A stretch of DNA of 26,118 nucleotides. Source: Oxalobacteraceae bacterium. Lineage in GTDB: Bacteria > Pseudomonadota > Gammaproteobacteria > Burkholderiales > Burkholderiaceae_D. Positions 17,001-23,553 of this stretch are shown piece by piece. Position numbers and translations under genes: made by a program. The number at the start of each line of letters is the position of its first letter. Position 1 is the first letter of the stretch. Where the stretch lies: the NCBI GenBank assembly GCA_027485535.1, contig JAIXQV010000160.1, positions 1 to 26,118 of the forward strand, in the 5' to 3' direction. A model generated the notes under the pieces. That model saw nothing but the letters and a program-made list of their open reading frames with translations, was not told the DNA's origin and did no database searches.

Positions 17001-17756
17001 TACCTCGACGGCGCGGCGAACTTGCTCGCCGAGAGCGTCGGTGACTTCATCCTGAAATTTTAGTGAGCGATCTAACAGCGCAGGCAGTTGTTCGGATTCG
17101 TCCACGAAGAAGCGCCGAATGCCGAGCAGATGCACGAAGGCCTGCAGGGTGATGGGCTCCTGGCTCCAGATGCGGGCATACCAACTGGCAAAGGTAGTGA
17201 CCGCGCCGACCGGGGCATCCACCATCATCCAGCGTTCGCCATTGGTCACAAGCCCAAGCCGACAACCGAGTGAGCGACACAATTGCACCATGCGATCGGC
17301 GGGTGTGGCGGCCCAGCCGTCTTGCTTCAGGTTTGCATCAAGATCGACATCCTGCGCATAGACCTGGATCAGTAGCAGAGGTTTGTTGACGCGTTGCTCA
17401 TCGACCACGGCAAGAGCAGGCGACAGCGTCACTCCGTGTTCAGGCAAGCTGGCTTGAAGGTTAACTGCGCACCAATCGGCACGCTTGAGAACGTCGCCCT
17501 TGCCGTCTACATCAAATTCAAGGCCGCGCGACAGCACTTCGTCGATCCATGCCGCGTGCAGCTCAGCGAACTGAGTATCTTCCAGTTCCAGTGCTTCGCG
17601 CCATTCCTCGTAGGCTTGACGCAGGCGTTTACGCTTGGTGGTATCCAGTTCTTCCAGCCCCTGCGGAAAGGCTTCCTTAAGAACGGGAACTGCAAGGAAC
17701 GGGCCAGAGATCTCGATGAGCGACAGCCAATCATCATGCACGCTGGGAGCACTCAT
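14001..17756 (-). CDS. drmMI: DISARM N6-adenine methyltransferase DrmMI (class 1)
   Basis: 1251 aa, starting MSAPSVHDDW at the ATG at 17756, which overlaps the drmD stop (ATGA). The layout resembles large type IIG/BREX-PglX-like methylases: a long helical N-terminus (1-540), HYTP (552-555, motif X), DPAMGSGAF (599-607, motif I, SAM binding), GVDLNPLAVELAKLS (about 671-685), and NPPW (872-875, motif IV, catalysis). After motif IV a target-recognition region fills the last 370 residues. That 3' third (about 14001-15150) is clearly more AT-rich than the rest, as if the specificity domain had been exchanged. It methylates adenine in a specific but unknown motif, protecting host DNA from the DISARM effectors. 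A purely restriction-type enzyme is unlikely given the neighbours. Confidence 0.93.
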   Translation of the reverse strand: MSAPSVHDDWLSLIEISGPFLAVPVLKEAFPQGLEELDTTKRKRLRQAYEEWREALELEDTQFAELHAAWIDEVLSRGLEFDVDGKGDVLKRADWCAVNLQASLPEHGVTLSPALAVVDEQRVNKPLLLIQVYAQDVDLDANLKQDGWAATPADRMVQLCRSLGCRLGLVTNGERWMMVDAPVGAVTTFASWYARIWSQEPITLQAFVHLLGIRRFFVDESEQLPALLDRSLKFQDEVTDALGEQVRRAVEVLIQTLDKADQDRNRELLHDVKEPELYEAALTVMMRLVFLLSAEERGLLLMGDERYEANYALSTLRMQLRKESEEILERRWDAWSRLLAIFRAVFGGIEHENLRLPALGGSLFDPDRFPFLEGRAKGSNWRSDAAKPLPIDNRTVLLLLEAIQQFQGRTLSYRALDVEQIGYVYEGLLERTVKRTDEVTLELDATKSAKTPWVKLAKLDSARLEGAARLAELLQERSGSSASRVRNDLAKPVDDTLADRLLTACQGDTKLRDRVKPYAHLLRTDPWGYPLVYPAGAFIVTTGSDRRETGTHYTPKSLTEAIVAETLTPVAYVGPTEGAPREHWALKSPAELLDLKICDPAMGSGAFLVQACRWLSDRLVESWSLVEATGKTVSVDGEVLEAAAAKEPLPRDGEARTVIARRLIAERCLYGVDLNPLAVELAKLSIWLVTLAKGRPFGFLDHNLRCGDSLLGIHRLDQLTDLSMTPARQGQLRLFGQNIKKAVLEAIELRLRLRTISIRDIRDVETMAHLDAAARSMLKVPECIADAFIGEVFEAGSSGANLENALASLSAHAEQVAGGDQESLSSMRRKVAITLSADLPDGRPTRQPFHWPLEFPEVFYSSAPGFDATLGNPPWGASLSEADIQHLKKSYPNSSYKLINSFKFFIERMDQITASAAKTYSFLVPSSLLEHIGCRDSRALLLSRSPIMFIDCGDGMFTGVTQSCCFGVITKRAASEVHPVVLGTFQGYCKTETTRQHSDWTVKTIQEIRGRKNSVLSHGADVKHINSGPSMPLIELADVFDSGIDYSRAALGGAVFYSEQAAENPSDYKVLRGRNIGKFWLEFDGIWLRNNWRDIQQEHIAIDSKSRLKVNEKAYVISPKILVRQTGDQIIATVDTDRFFLQKCLLCIIPKAGVSAYFLCAILNHPKMTEIYRGMTMQSGKVFSQVKKNFLEQLPIPSSFDLSQKERIAALAEKLIKTHDQDDKAKLLIQLENEVVKGFVEREAVIGAFDD

Positions 17757-20700
17757 GCGGCACCTCCCTTAACGGCAGATGCAGGCACCAGAAAGATCAC
17801 GGCGACCGGGAAGGTGCGGTCGTTGAGTTTTGCGTAACGGGTTTCGATGGCTTCAGCCTCCTGCTGGCGCTCGGCTGGAATGCGGGCAAGACGCGCTTCC
17901 AGTGCGGCGGTGTCGCGTCTGAGCTGCGTACGTTCGTCTTCGGTGAACAGGGAAAGCTGCGCCGGTTGCTGGTCTTTTTTCAGTTCAAGCTGAATGGCCT
18001 TCTCAAGCTCATCAAGCACAGAACCAATGTCGGCGACTTCCTGCAGCTTGCGGGATTGCAGGGTGTTGGTCAGGAACTTGAGCCGGTCTTTTGAACGGGC
18101 CTCTATCGCTTGCAAGATGGCGCTCTGCGCACGGTCAAAGCGAACGCGGATGGCATCAAACAAAGAGTCTGTGGCGGTCAGAGGCTCGGCTTGATCCAGC
18201 CATTGCTGGACTTTGGTGACGCCTTCTTCGCGACGGAATGCTTTGTCGCCCAGATAACCACCGGCTACCGTCAGTTCTTCGTGAAGGCGATGATGGTTGC
18301 CGCCAGTGACGACCAGCCGCGAGATGACGACCACGGCAGGCCCGTCGATCAGGGCGTCCGGCACCGAACGCACTGTGACGCGATGCAACTTCTTCACATC
18401 GTCTTGCGCCCAGACCTCGGCGCGCAGCAAGCGCAGGCACATCTGCACCAGTCGATGGTTCAGGTGAACCAGCACCACGTCGTCGCGCCCGGTGGCGACG
18501 GCGTGATCGAAAGTGATAGGCCGGATTTGCAGTGTGTGGGGATGGCGTAGACCCTCAAGGCAGCGCGCCCACGAGCCCGACAGCGCGGGCATCTTGAATA
18601 CGGTTCCTGCCGGAGCATCAGCCAAGCCAAAGGGCTCAAGCGGTGGACGGCCTGCCAACACAAGACCAGTCTTGACTGCCGTCAAGATGTGCTCTGGCGT
18701 GAGGTGGAAATCCTGCTGCGTAGTCAGGAGCCGTTCGTGCAGCTTGGCGACGCGGTCTTTCAGTTCGCGCTCGGCGCGCACGAAGCGTCTGGCCTTGGCG
18801 ATTTTGGCTTCAGCAAGGCGGGTGTCGAGGTCTTTGAGCGAACCTTCGATCAGCCCCGACATCTGCGGCGCGATGACCGGGTTGACGCTGCCCATGTCCG
18901 CCCGCATGGATTCGAGCTTGCGCAGTGCCCGGATGATATCGTCGCCGTGACCGCCAATGGGTGCTTTGCCTGGTTCTCCGCCATCGACAGGGTGCCAGAT
19001 CAAGACCTCTTTCTGGCGCTGACCGTGCCGATCGATACGGCCGTTGCGCTGCTCCATCACATTGGGGTTGTATGGAATTTCCAGATGGATGAGGCAGTTA
19101 CAGTGGTTCTGCAAGTCGATGCCTTCGGACGCGGCATCAGTGGCCAGCAGGATGCGCACCGCTGAATCCTTCGGCGAAGTCTGGAACGCCGCTTTGACCT
19201 TCTCACGTTCATCCTGAGGCATGCCGCCATGCAGGATGGCCAGTCGGTCACCACCGAAACCGTGGCTGGCGAGGATCTCGTGCATCCACTGGTGGGTAGT
19301 GCGGTATTCTGTGAACAGGATTACCCGACGCTCATTCCACTGACCGTCCGTTTTGAGATTTGTCGTCAGCCAATCGAGGATCGCTTTGGCTTTGGCATCG
19401 ACCTGGTTCTTGGCCGTCTGCGCCCACGACCGCAGCTCATTCAGCATTTGCTGCTGCTCTATCGTCAGCGATTGCGCGCACCGTGACGCCTCTTCAACGG
19501 CCTCGGACTGCGCGTTTTCGACGTCAAGGTCGTTAGCGTAGTCTTCTTCCACTCTCAGAATGGCTTTGCGCAAAATGCGGTCAGCCATCGCATCCTTCTC
19601 CTTACGTTGGCTGCCATTAGCCAGACTGGCAATGTGCTTTTCAAGGGTGGAAGCGAAAGCGGCGGGAGAAGAAAAGAGACGCTTCTTGAGCAACTGGTTG
19701 ACGAACGACGTACCGAAAGCATTGCCGACCTTTTCGGCATCCAGCTCGCGGCTCGCGCAGTAGTCGTTCAGCTTCTGGTGGATGGCCCGCTCTTGTGGCG
19801 AGTAAGAGGCCGGCAAAGCTTGCAGTTTGCGCTGAGCATAAAGCGGCTTACCCTCCGCATCGACCAGGTCGCTTTTGAGGCGGCGGATCATCACCTGACT
19901 CAACTGCTTTTCATCGGGCAGGATGTTCCGGGCGAAACGCTGGTCATCCAGCAACTCCAGAAGCGATGTGAAGGATTCGGTATAGCCGTTGTGAGGAGTT
20001 GCTGTGAGGAAAAGGCGATGCTGAAAGTGCGGGCTGATAGAGCGAATAAATCGTGTGCGCTGGCTCTCCAACGCGTAGTTCGCTCCGGCAGCGGGGGCGA
20101 TGTTGTGCGCTTCGTCGACCACGAGCATATCGAATTTGCGTGGATAGCTGGTGTATGCGGGCAGGACGTCGCGCATGGCGCGCAATCCCTCACCGCTTTT
20201 CACCCAGTCCATGGACGCAATCAGTCGCGGGTGGGAAGTCCAGGGATTGGCATGGATACCGCGATCTCGACGTAACTGCTTGATGTAGTCCGTGTCGACA
20301 ATCCGAAAATCAAGGCCAAACTTTTCAAGCATCTCCACGCGCCACTTCTCTTGCAGCGATGCGGGGCAGATGATCAGGACGGTGCGAGCGCGGTGGCGTA
20401 GCAGCATCTCCTGAATGACGAGGCCGGCCTCAATGGTCTTACCCAAGCCGACGTCGTCGGCGATGAGTAGATTGACCCGCGCCATATCGATTGCACGCAC
20501 CAGCGGGTCGAGCTGGAAGTCCTCAATGCTGACGCCGCTGCGGAACGGTGCTTGTAGAAAGCCTCGATCTGCATTGGTAGCAGCTCCCCAGCGAACCGCA
20601 TCGAGAAAAGCGTCAAGGGTATCGGAATCATCTTGGCCAGTAATCGACGGAAGTCCTGCACGCTCAATGATTTGTGCTCCAGGCTCAATCTCCCAGATAA

Positions 20701-20893
20701 CCTCTAGCTGTTCACCTAGACCATCCTCGTCGATGGATGAAAGGGTCACTGCATTCTGTTGCGCAGAGGTTGACGTGAGCTGGGATGAAGCGACTTCGGC
20801 AACGACCCACTGGCGTCGCCTGACCTCGACCAACTGCCCAGGCTCAGGGCGGGCGCGGTAGGCCTGGCGATTCTGTGCGTTCGAAATTTCCAT
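17753..20893 (-). CDS. drmD: DISARM SNF2-like helicase DrmD (class 1)
   Basis: 1046 aa from the ATG at 20893 (MEISNAQNRQAY, with AGGAAAA about 11 nt upstream, a weak site). A TTG 45 bp further upstream would add 15 residues and is less likely. It is a SNF2/RapA-like superfamily 2 ATPase: DVGLGKT (147-153), VVDEAHN (DEAH 260-263), TATPHNG (297-303), and in the second lobe LFTEYRTTHQWM, TDAASEGIDLQ and QRNGRIDRHGQ. A long helical C-terminal part carries charged segments (KDRVAKLHERLL, RIPAERQQEAEA). DrmD is the marker of class 1 DISARM and may translocate on DNA and regulate access by DrmAB or DrmMI. It is separated from the C5 methylase by 69 bp and overlaps drmMI by 4 nt. Confidence 0.94.
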   Translation of the reverse strand: MEISNAQNRQAYRARPEPGQLVEVRRRQWVVAEVASSQLTSTSAQQNAVTLSSIDEDGLGEQLEVIWEIEPGAQIIERAGLPSITGQDDSDTLDAFLDAVRWGAATNADRGFLQAPFRSGVSIEDFQLDPLVRAIDMARVNLLIADDVGLGKTIEAGLVIQEMLLRHRARTVLIICPASLQEKWRVEMLEKFGLDFRIVDTDYIKQLRRDRGIHANPWTSHPRLIASMDWVKSGEGLRAMRDVLPAYTSYPRKFDMLVVDEAHNIAPAAGANYALESQRTRFIRSISPHFQHRLFLTATPHNGYTESFTSLLELLDDQRFARNILPDEKQLSQVMIRRLKSDLVDAEGKPLYAQRKLQALPASYSPQERAIHQKLNDYCASRELDAEKVGNAFGTSFVNQLLKKRLFSSPAAFASTLEKHIASLANGSQRKEKDAMADRILRKAILRVEEDYANDLDVENAQSEAVEEASRCAQSLTIEQQQMLNELRSWAQTAKNQVDAKAKAILDWLTTNLKTDGQWNERRVILFTEYRTTHQWMHEILASHGFGGDRLAILHGGMPQDEREKVKAAFQTSPKDSAVRILLATDAASEGIDLQNHCNCLIHLEIPYNPNVMEQRNGRIDRHGQRQKEVLIWHPVDGGEPGKAPIGGHGDDIIRALRKLESMRADMGSVNPVIAPQMSGLIEGSLKDLDTRLAEAKIAKARRFVRAERELKDRVAKLHERLLTTQQDFHLTPEHILTAVKTGLVLAGRPPLEPFGLADAPAGTVFKMPALSGSWARCLEGLRHPHTLQIRPITFDHAVATGRDDVVLVHLNHRLVQMCLRLLRAEVWAQDDVKKLHRVTVRSVPDALIDGPAVVVISRLVVTGGNHHRLHEELTVAGGYLGDKAFRREEGVTKVQQWLDQAEPLTATDSLFDAIRVRFDRAQSAILQAIEARSKDRLKFLTNTLQSRKLQEVADIGSVLDELEKAIQLELKKDQQPAQLSLFTEDERTQLRRDTAALEARLARIPAERQQEAEAIETRYAKLNDRTFPVAVIFLVPASAVKGGAA

Positions 20894-20962
20894 GCGGTCT
20901 ACCGTTTTCCTGTTCTGTGGGTTTATGCGCCCCAGCAAACAGCCGGGGCGGCATTTATCGGG

Positions 20963-22009
20963 TCATGGTTGTAGGGCAATCGCAGCAAGATGGGAGTTGA
21001 TGCTTCGTGCGATCGCGCGACCAAGGTCCACAGGAACGGCATTGCCGATGAGACGCCCAAGTACCTTGAAGCTCACTTCACCATCATCGGGAATGAACGC
21101 GTAGTCACGCGGGAAGCTCTGAATGATTGCCGCTTCCCTCAAGGTGATCGCGCGATCTTGTTCAGGATGCCCAAACCTGCCGTTCCCGAACCCATAGCAC
21201 TGCGTCGTCATGGTGGGGGCAGGCTTGTCCCACTCCATGCGTCCATAGACGCCGGGGTAGGTCCTGCCACTCTCGGCACGATGGCAGTCGGCGACGAGGT
21301 GCTCGGGCCAGTCACGCCAGGTGCCACCCGGCTTCGACACCTTGATACGTTTAAGATTTTTCTCTGACAAAGTAGAGGAAACGTGCAGCTTGTCTCTTGG
21401 TGCTGACTCACCTGCGTTTAAGGCGCGCAATCTTCCGATCGCTTGTCTCACGGTTTTGGGTTTATCGATCGTTGGCTTGATCATCTTGATCTCACCTAGC
21501 CTTGATGCCAGCAACACCATGCGACGGCGAGTCTGAGGCACGCCGTACTGAGAACTGTCAACAACATCAAACCAAACGTTGTACCCAAGTCGCCTGAGCG
21601 TATCGACGAAGTCGTGAAACACCTCATGCTTGGCAACCGTTGGAACGTTCTCCATCGTTATGACATCTGGGCGGGTGCCTTTTGCAAGTCGAGCGAACTC
21701 GTACAACAGTCCCCATTTCCCATCTTTGCCATCCAACTCGTATCGCTGTGCATAGGTGGAGAAGGGCTGGCACGGGGCGCAGCCTGCAAGGATCTTCAGT
21801 TCAGCGTCGCCAAACAGCGCATCCAACTCGGCGGTAGTGACCTTGCTGATGTCTCGCTCTACAAACTTAGCGCTGTTGTTGGCCTCATATGGAAAGCGAC
21901 AGGCTGGATCCATATCTATACCAGCAGCGACCGGCACACCTTCAAGCACGAAGCCATGCGTCAGCCCGCCAGCTCCACAGAACAAATCCACACAAGATAT
22001 TTTTGTCAT
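20963..22009 (-). CDS. DNA C5-cytosine methyltransferase, DISARM-associated (DrmMII-like)
   Basis: 348 aa from the ATG at 22009, with AGAGGAA upstream; the frame reaches 22039, but MTKISCVDLFCGAGG is the natural start. All core motifs are present: FCGAGG (motif I), PCQPFS with catalytic Cys80 (IV), ENV (120-122, VI), QTRRR (159-163, VIII) and GNAVP (322-326, X). The target-recognition region lies about residues 165-260. It transfers a methyl group to C5 of cytosine in an unknown motif. It sits immediately upstream of drmD on the same strand, so it probably acts with the DISARM locus as a second host-marking enzyme. C5 methylases (drmMII) are described as typical of class 2, while all other genes here are class 1. 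No separate partner restriction endonuclease is visible. Confidence 0.93.
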   Translation of the reverse strand: MTKISCVDLFCGAGGLTHGFVLEGVPVAAGIDMDPACRFPYEANNSAKFVERDISKVTTAELDALFGDAELKILAGCAPCQPFSTYAQRYELDGKDGKWGLLYEFARLAKGTRPDVITMENVPTVAKHEVFHDFVDTLRRLGYNVWFDVVDSSQYGVPQTRRRMVLLASRLGEIKMIKPTIDKPKTVRQAIGRLRALNAGESAPRDKLHVSSTLSEKNLKRIKVSKPGGTWRDWPEHLVADCHRAESGRTYPGVYGRMEWDKPAPTMTTQCYGFGNGRFGHPEQDRAITLREAAIIQSFPRDYAFIPDDGEVSFKVLGRLIGNAVPVDLGRAIARSINSHLAAIALQP

Positions 22010-22028
22010 TTCAGCATTCCTCTTTTCT

Positions 22029-22058
22029 GTTTTGACCACCGGATGAAGCGGTCAAAAC
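22029..22058. promoter_or_regulatory. 9-bp perfect inverted repeat before the C5 methylase gene
   Basis: GTTTTGACC (22029-22037) and GGTCAAAAC (22050-22058) are exact complements around a 12-nt centre. The element fills most of the 63-bp gap between the small helix-turn-helix gene and the methylase start, just upstream of the methylase ribosome binding site. It may be an operator for feedback control, or an RNA hairpin limiting readthrough or protecting the mRNA end. The arm resembles the GTCAAATC half found in the repeats at 22351-22390. Confidence 0.5.
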
Positions 22059-22072
22059 CAGCCGATAGCAAG

Positions 22073-22273
22073 TCAATCATTCTTGCCCCGACTTTCTATG
22101 TCAGCAGCACCTCCAGATCGCACCCACTCGTCGACCTCTTCAGACTTGAACTTCCAAAGCCGACCAATTCGGTGAGAAGGCATGTTCCGCTTACCAATCC
22201 ATGCATAAACGGTGTCTTTGCTCACGCCGAGGTACTCGGCGATCTCTTCGACCGACAACCAGCGATCTGACAT
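22073..22273 (-). CDS. Small excisionase-type helix-turn-helix protein heading the DISARM operon
   Basis: 66 aa from the ATG at 22273 (MSDRWLSVEEIAEYLGVSKD), with GGAA about 10 nt upstream. ATG at 22288 and GTG at 22360 are in frame, but they add unconserved sequence. The pattern EEIAEYLGVSKDTVYAWIGKR, then RIGRLWKFKSEEVDEWV, is the HTH_17/excisionase (MerR-like winged helix) fold. It precedes the C5 methylase by 63 bp in the same direction and lies downstream of a 20-bp tandem repeat. This position suits a regulator of the defence operon that prevents restriction before methylation is complete; an excisionase left over from a mobile element is the alternative. The regulatory role is inferred. 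Confidence 0.8.
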   Translation of the reverse strand: MSDRWLSVEEIAEYLGVSKDTVYAWIGKRNMPSHRIGRLWKFKSEEVDEWVRSGGAADIESRGKND

Positions 22274-22321
22274 AGCAAGCGTTTCCATCAAGAAGTTTGA
22301 GTGGTGGGCAACCTCTGCATG

Positions 22322-22327
22322 ATTACA
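22322..22327 (-). promoter_or_regulatory. Candidate -10 element of the DISARM promoter
   Basis: On the minus strand TGTAAT matches the TATAAT consensus at five of six bases and lies about 50 bp upstream of the helix-turn-helix start. No good -35 hexamer occurs 16-18 bp upstream; that position abuts the tandem repeats at 22351-22390, as would be expected for an activated promoter. The assignment is by eye. Confidence 0.3.
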
Positions 22328-22350
22328 CAAATTGTCCGATTCGTAAATCC

Positions 22351-22390
22351 GATTTGACACGATTAGGCCTGATTTGACTTGATTAGGCTA
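22351..22390. repeat. Tandem 20-bp direct repeat, putative operator of the DISARM operon
   Basis: Two adjacent 20-bp units share GATTTGAC-NN-GATTAGGC-NN with only the N positions differing (ac/ct in the first, tt/ta in the second). The units are about two helical turns apart and lie directly upstream of the helix-turn-helix gene and its candidate -10. Such spacing is typical of sites for a regulator that binds as tandem dimers. The small helix-turn-helix protein is the obvious candidate ligand. Confidence 0.65.
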
Positions 22391-22737
22391 GGTTTACACT
22401 ACCTCCTTTCATGGGAAGGATTTAGAGCAGCCTGGGAGTGGTCAAGACACCCATGCTCATGCTCTATCACCCAGCCAATCCTTGGATCTTTGCCGCCCCA
22501 TTTCGCCTCAAGGAGCTACCAAACAACAGGGGCCTCATGGTGCCCAGATTGATCTGCGGAAACTTGACTGTGTGGCCTGCCAAGGCTGAGGCCCACTCCC
22601 ATAGCTGCCCTATGAAGAGCTGCAAGACGAATCCTGCACCACACGTCCAACAAATGGCCCCACCCAGAGGCTGAGTTCATTAGTCGATTACTTTAGTTAA
22701 CCGAGTGGTGCTTACGTCGATCAGATTGCATTCGCAT
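22391..22737. other. Gene-free stretch between the DISARM promoter and the zinc-finger gene
   Basis: I do not support a gene here. A 78-codon plus-strand frame (22438-22674) and an overlapping minus-strand frame of about 70 codons (about 22468-22680) are both open, but neither has a recognised domain, and the minus frame lacks a start with a ribosome binding site. A perfect Shine-Dalgarno core (minus strand GAAAGGAGGT at 22401-22410) is followed by GTG TAA, so it serves no evident gene. The stretch may be a decayed gene or a junction between acquired segments. Confidence 0.4.
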
Positions 22738-23022
22738 TTAACGCCTCTTGCCACTGCCAATGGCTCCGCCCGAAAAGGTAGCGGAATGATGCTGGTCGCG
22801 AACATCTCGAACTCGCTCGGTAGCCGAAACCATGTTGACCGAACGCGTGACCCGTCTCAGATCCACGGTCGAAGGATCAGAATTGATTTTCTGCTCTAAG
22901 GCCTTTTTGAAGTCCGCTGAGCTAACGTCAGGATGGGACTTCTTGGCATGAGCCATCAGTCGGTTCAGCCGCGTTTGGGCGTTGCACAAGGGGCAACGAA
23001 CGTCGACTTCGTAGTCACGCAT
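22738..23022 (-). CDS. Small C2H2-like zinc-finger protein
   Basis: 94 aa from the ATG at 23022 (MRDYEVDVRCPLC), chosen because it overlaps the upstream membrane-protein gene by 8 nt and has AAAGAG upstream; the frame is open further but runs into that gene. Residues 10-30 form CPLC, 11 residues, then HAKKSH: a C2H2-type zinc site similar to those of small prokaryotic zinc fingers. A helix follows (SSADFKKALEQKI), then a basic Gly/Arg tail (SGKRR). It may bind nucleic acid or protein. It is the last gene of the short leftward cluster; function unknown. Confidence 0.65.
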   Translation of the reverse strand: MRDYEVDVRCPLCNAQTRLNRLMAHAKKSHPDVSSADFKKALEQKINSDPSTVDLRRVTRSVNMVSATERVRDVRDQHHSATFSGGAIGSGKRR

Positions 23023-23239
23023 CTGGCGACTCTTTTTTCTTCCGAAGCATCGCAGCCAACCCCAGGCCAATCCCGAACTCAATCGCACTGACGAGGGCGT
23101 ATGAGATCCCGAAGGATGCCCCAATCAAGGCTGCAACACCCAGCCCGATCAAACTGGCAGTACGGTCTCCTTTAGAAAACCACCCCGTGGCGGCACCCGC
23201 AGCGGCGTACAGAATGACATATTTCATGCTGATGTACAT
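23015..23239 (-). CDS. Small integral membrane protein (two or three helices)
   Basis: 74 aa from the ATG at 23239 (MYISMKYVILYAAAG), with AAGGAG seven nucleotides upstream. Hydrophobic stretches about residues 5-18, 29-46 and 47-63, rich in Gly and Ala (ASLIGLGVAALIGASFG), indicate two or three transmembrane helices, followed by a basic cytoplasmic tail (LRKKKESPDA). Its 3' end overlaps the zinc-finger gene by 8 nt, so the two are probably coexpressed. No family is recognised. Confidence 0.7.
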   Translation of the reverse strand: MYISMKYVILYAAAGAATGWFSKGDRTASLIGLGVAALIGASFGISYALVSAIEFGIGLGLAAMLRKKKESPDA

Positions 23240-23268
23240 GCGCAACTCCTTGAAGCAAGAAGGCGAGG

Positions 23269-23541
23269 CTACTTTTCCCAGCCCTCAGGAGGTAGGACCA
23301 TTAAAAACACAGCGATAAGGGGAAGAGCTTCGTACTTGTCAGCCCACTCGATATGCTCCCGGAATCGAATGATTTTCGCCAACTTGGGAACACCTAGTGC
23401 CCCCAAAACCATCGGCAGCGGTGGCTTACTCCCATCGGGAGCATCTGGCAGCATTTCGTAAAGAGTCATCCACTCTGTTGGAGCCGGGTAGTCACCTGGC
23501 AGATTTTTCAGGTACTCATTCAGCTCATCGTTCGTCATCAT
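23269..23541 (-). CDS. Hypothetical 90-aa protein
   Basis: It starts at the ATG at 23541 or at the adjacent ATG at 23538, with GAGGAAG at good distance. The protein is acidic, with several Pro-rich turns (LPGDYPAPTEW, PDGSKPPLPM) and a hydrophobic C-terminal stretch (ALPLIAVFLMVLPPEGW) that is short for a membrane helix. It follows the transglutaminase-like pseudogene by 12 bp and was probably in its operon. No domain is recognised. Confidence 0.65.
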   Translation of the reverse strand: MMTNDELNEYLKNLPGDYPAPTEWMTLYEMLPDAPDGSKPPLPMVLGALGVPKLAKIIRFREHIEWADKYEALPLIAVFLMVLPPEGWEK

Positions 23542-23553
23542 GATTGAGCTTCC

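Noticed and set aside
20894..20938. TTG-started N-terminal extension of drmD
   Set aside because: TTG is a rare start and the extension is not similar to anything recognised. The ATG at 20893 is more likely, although its ribosome binding site is weak.
22438..22674. 78-codon plus-strand frame as a real gene
   Set aside because: No convincing ribosome binding site or family; an equally open frame exists on the other strand. Recorded as an unexplained stretch instead.
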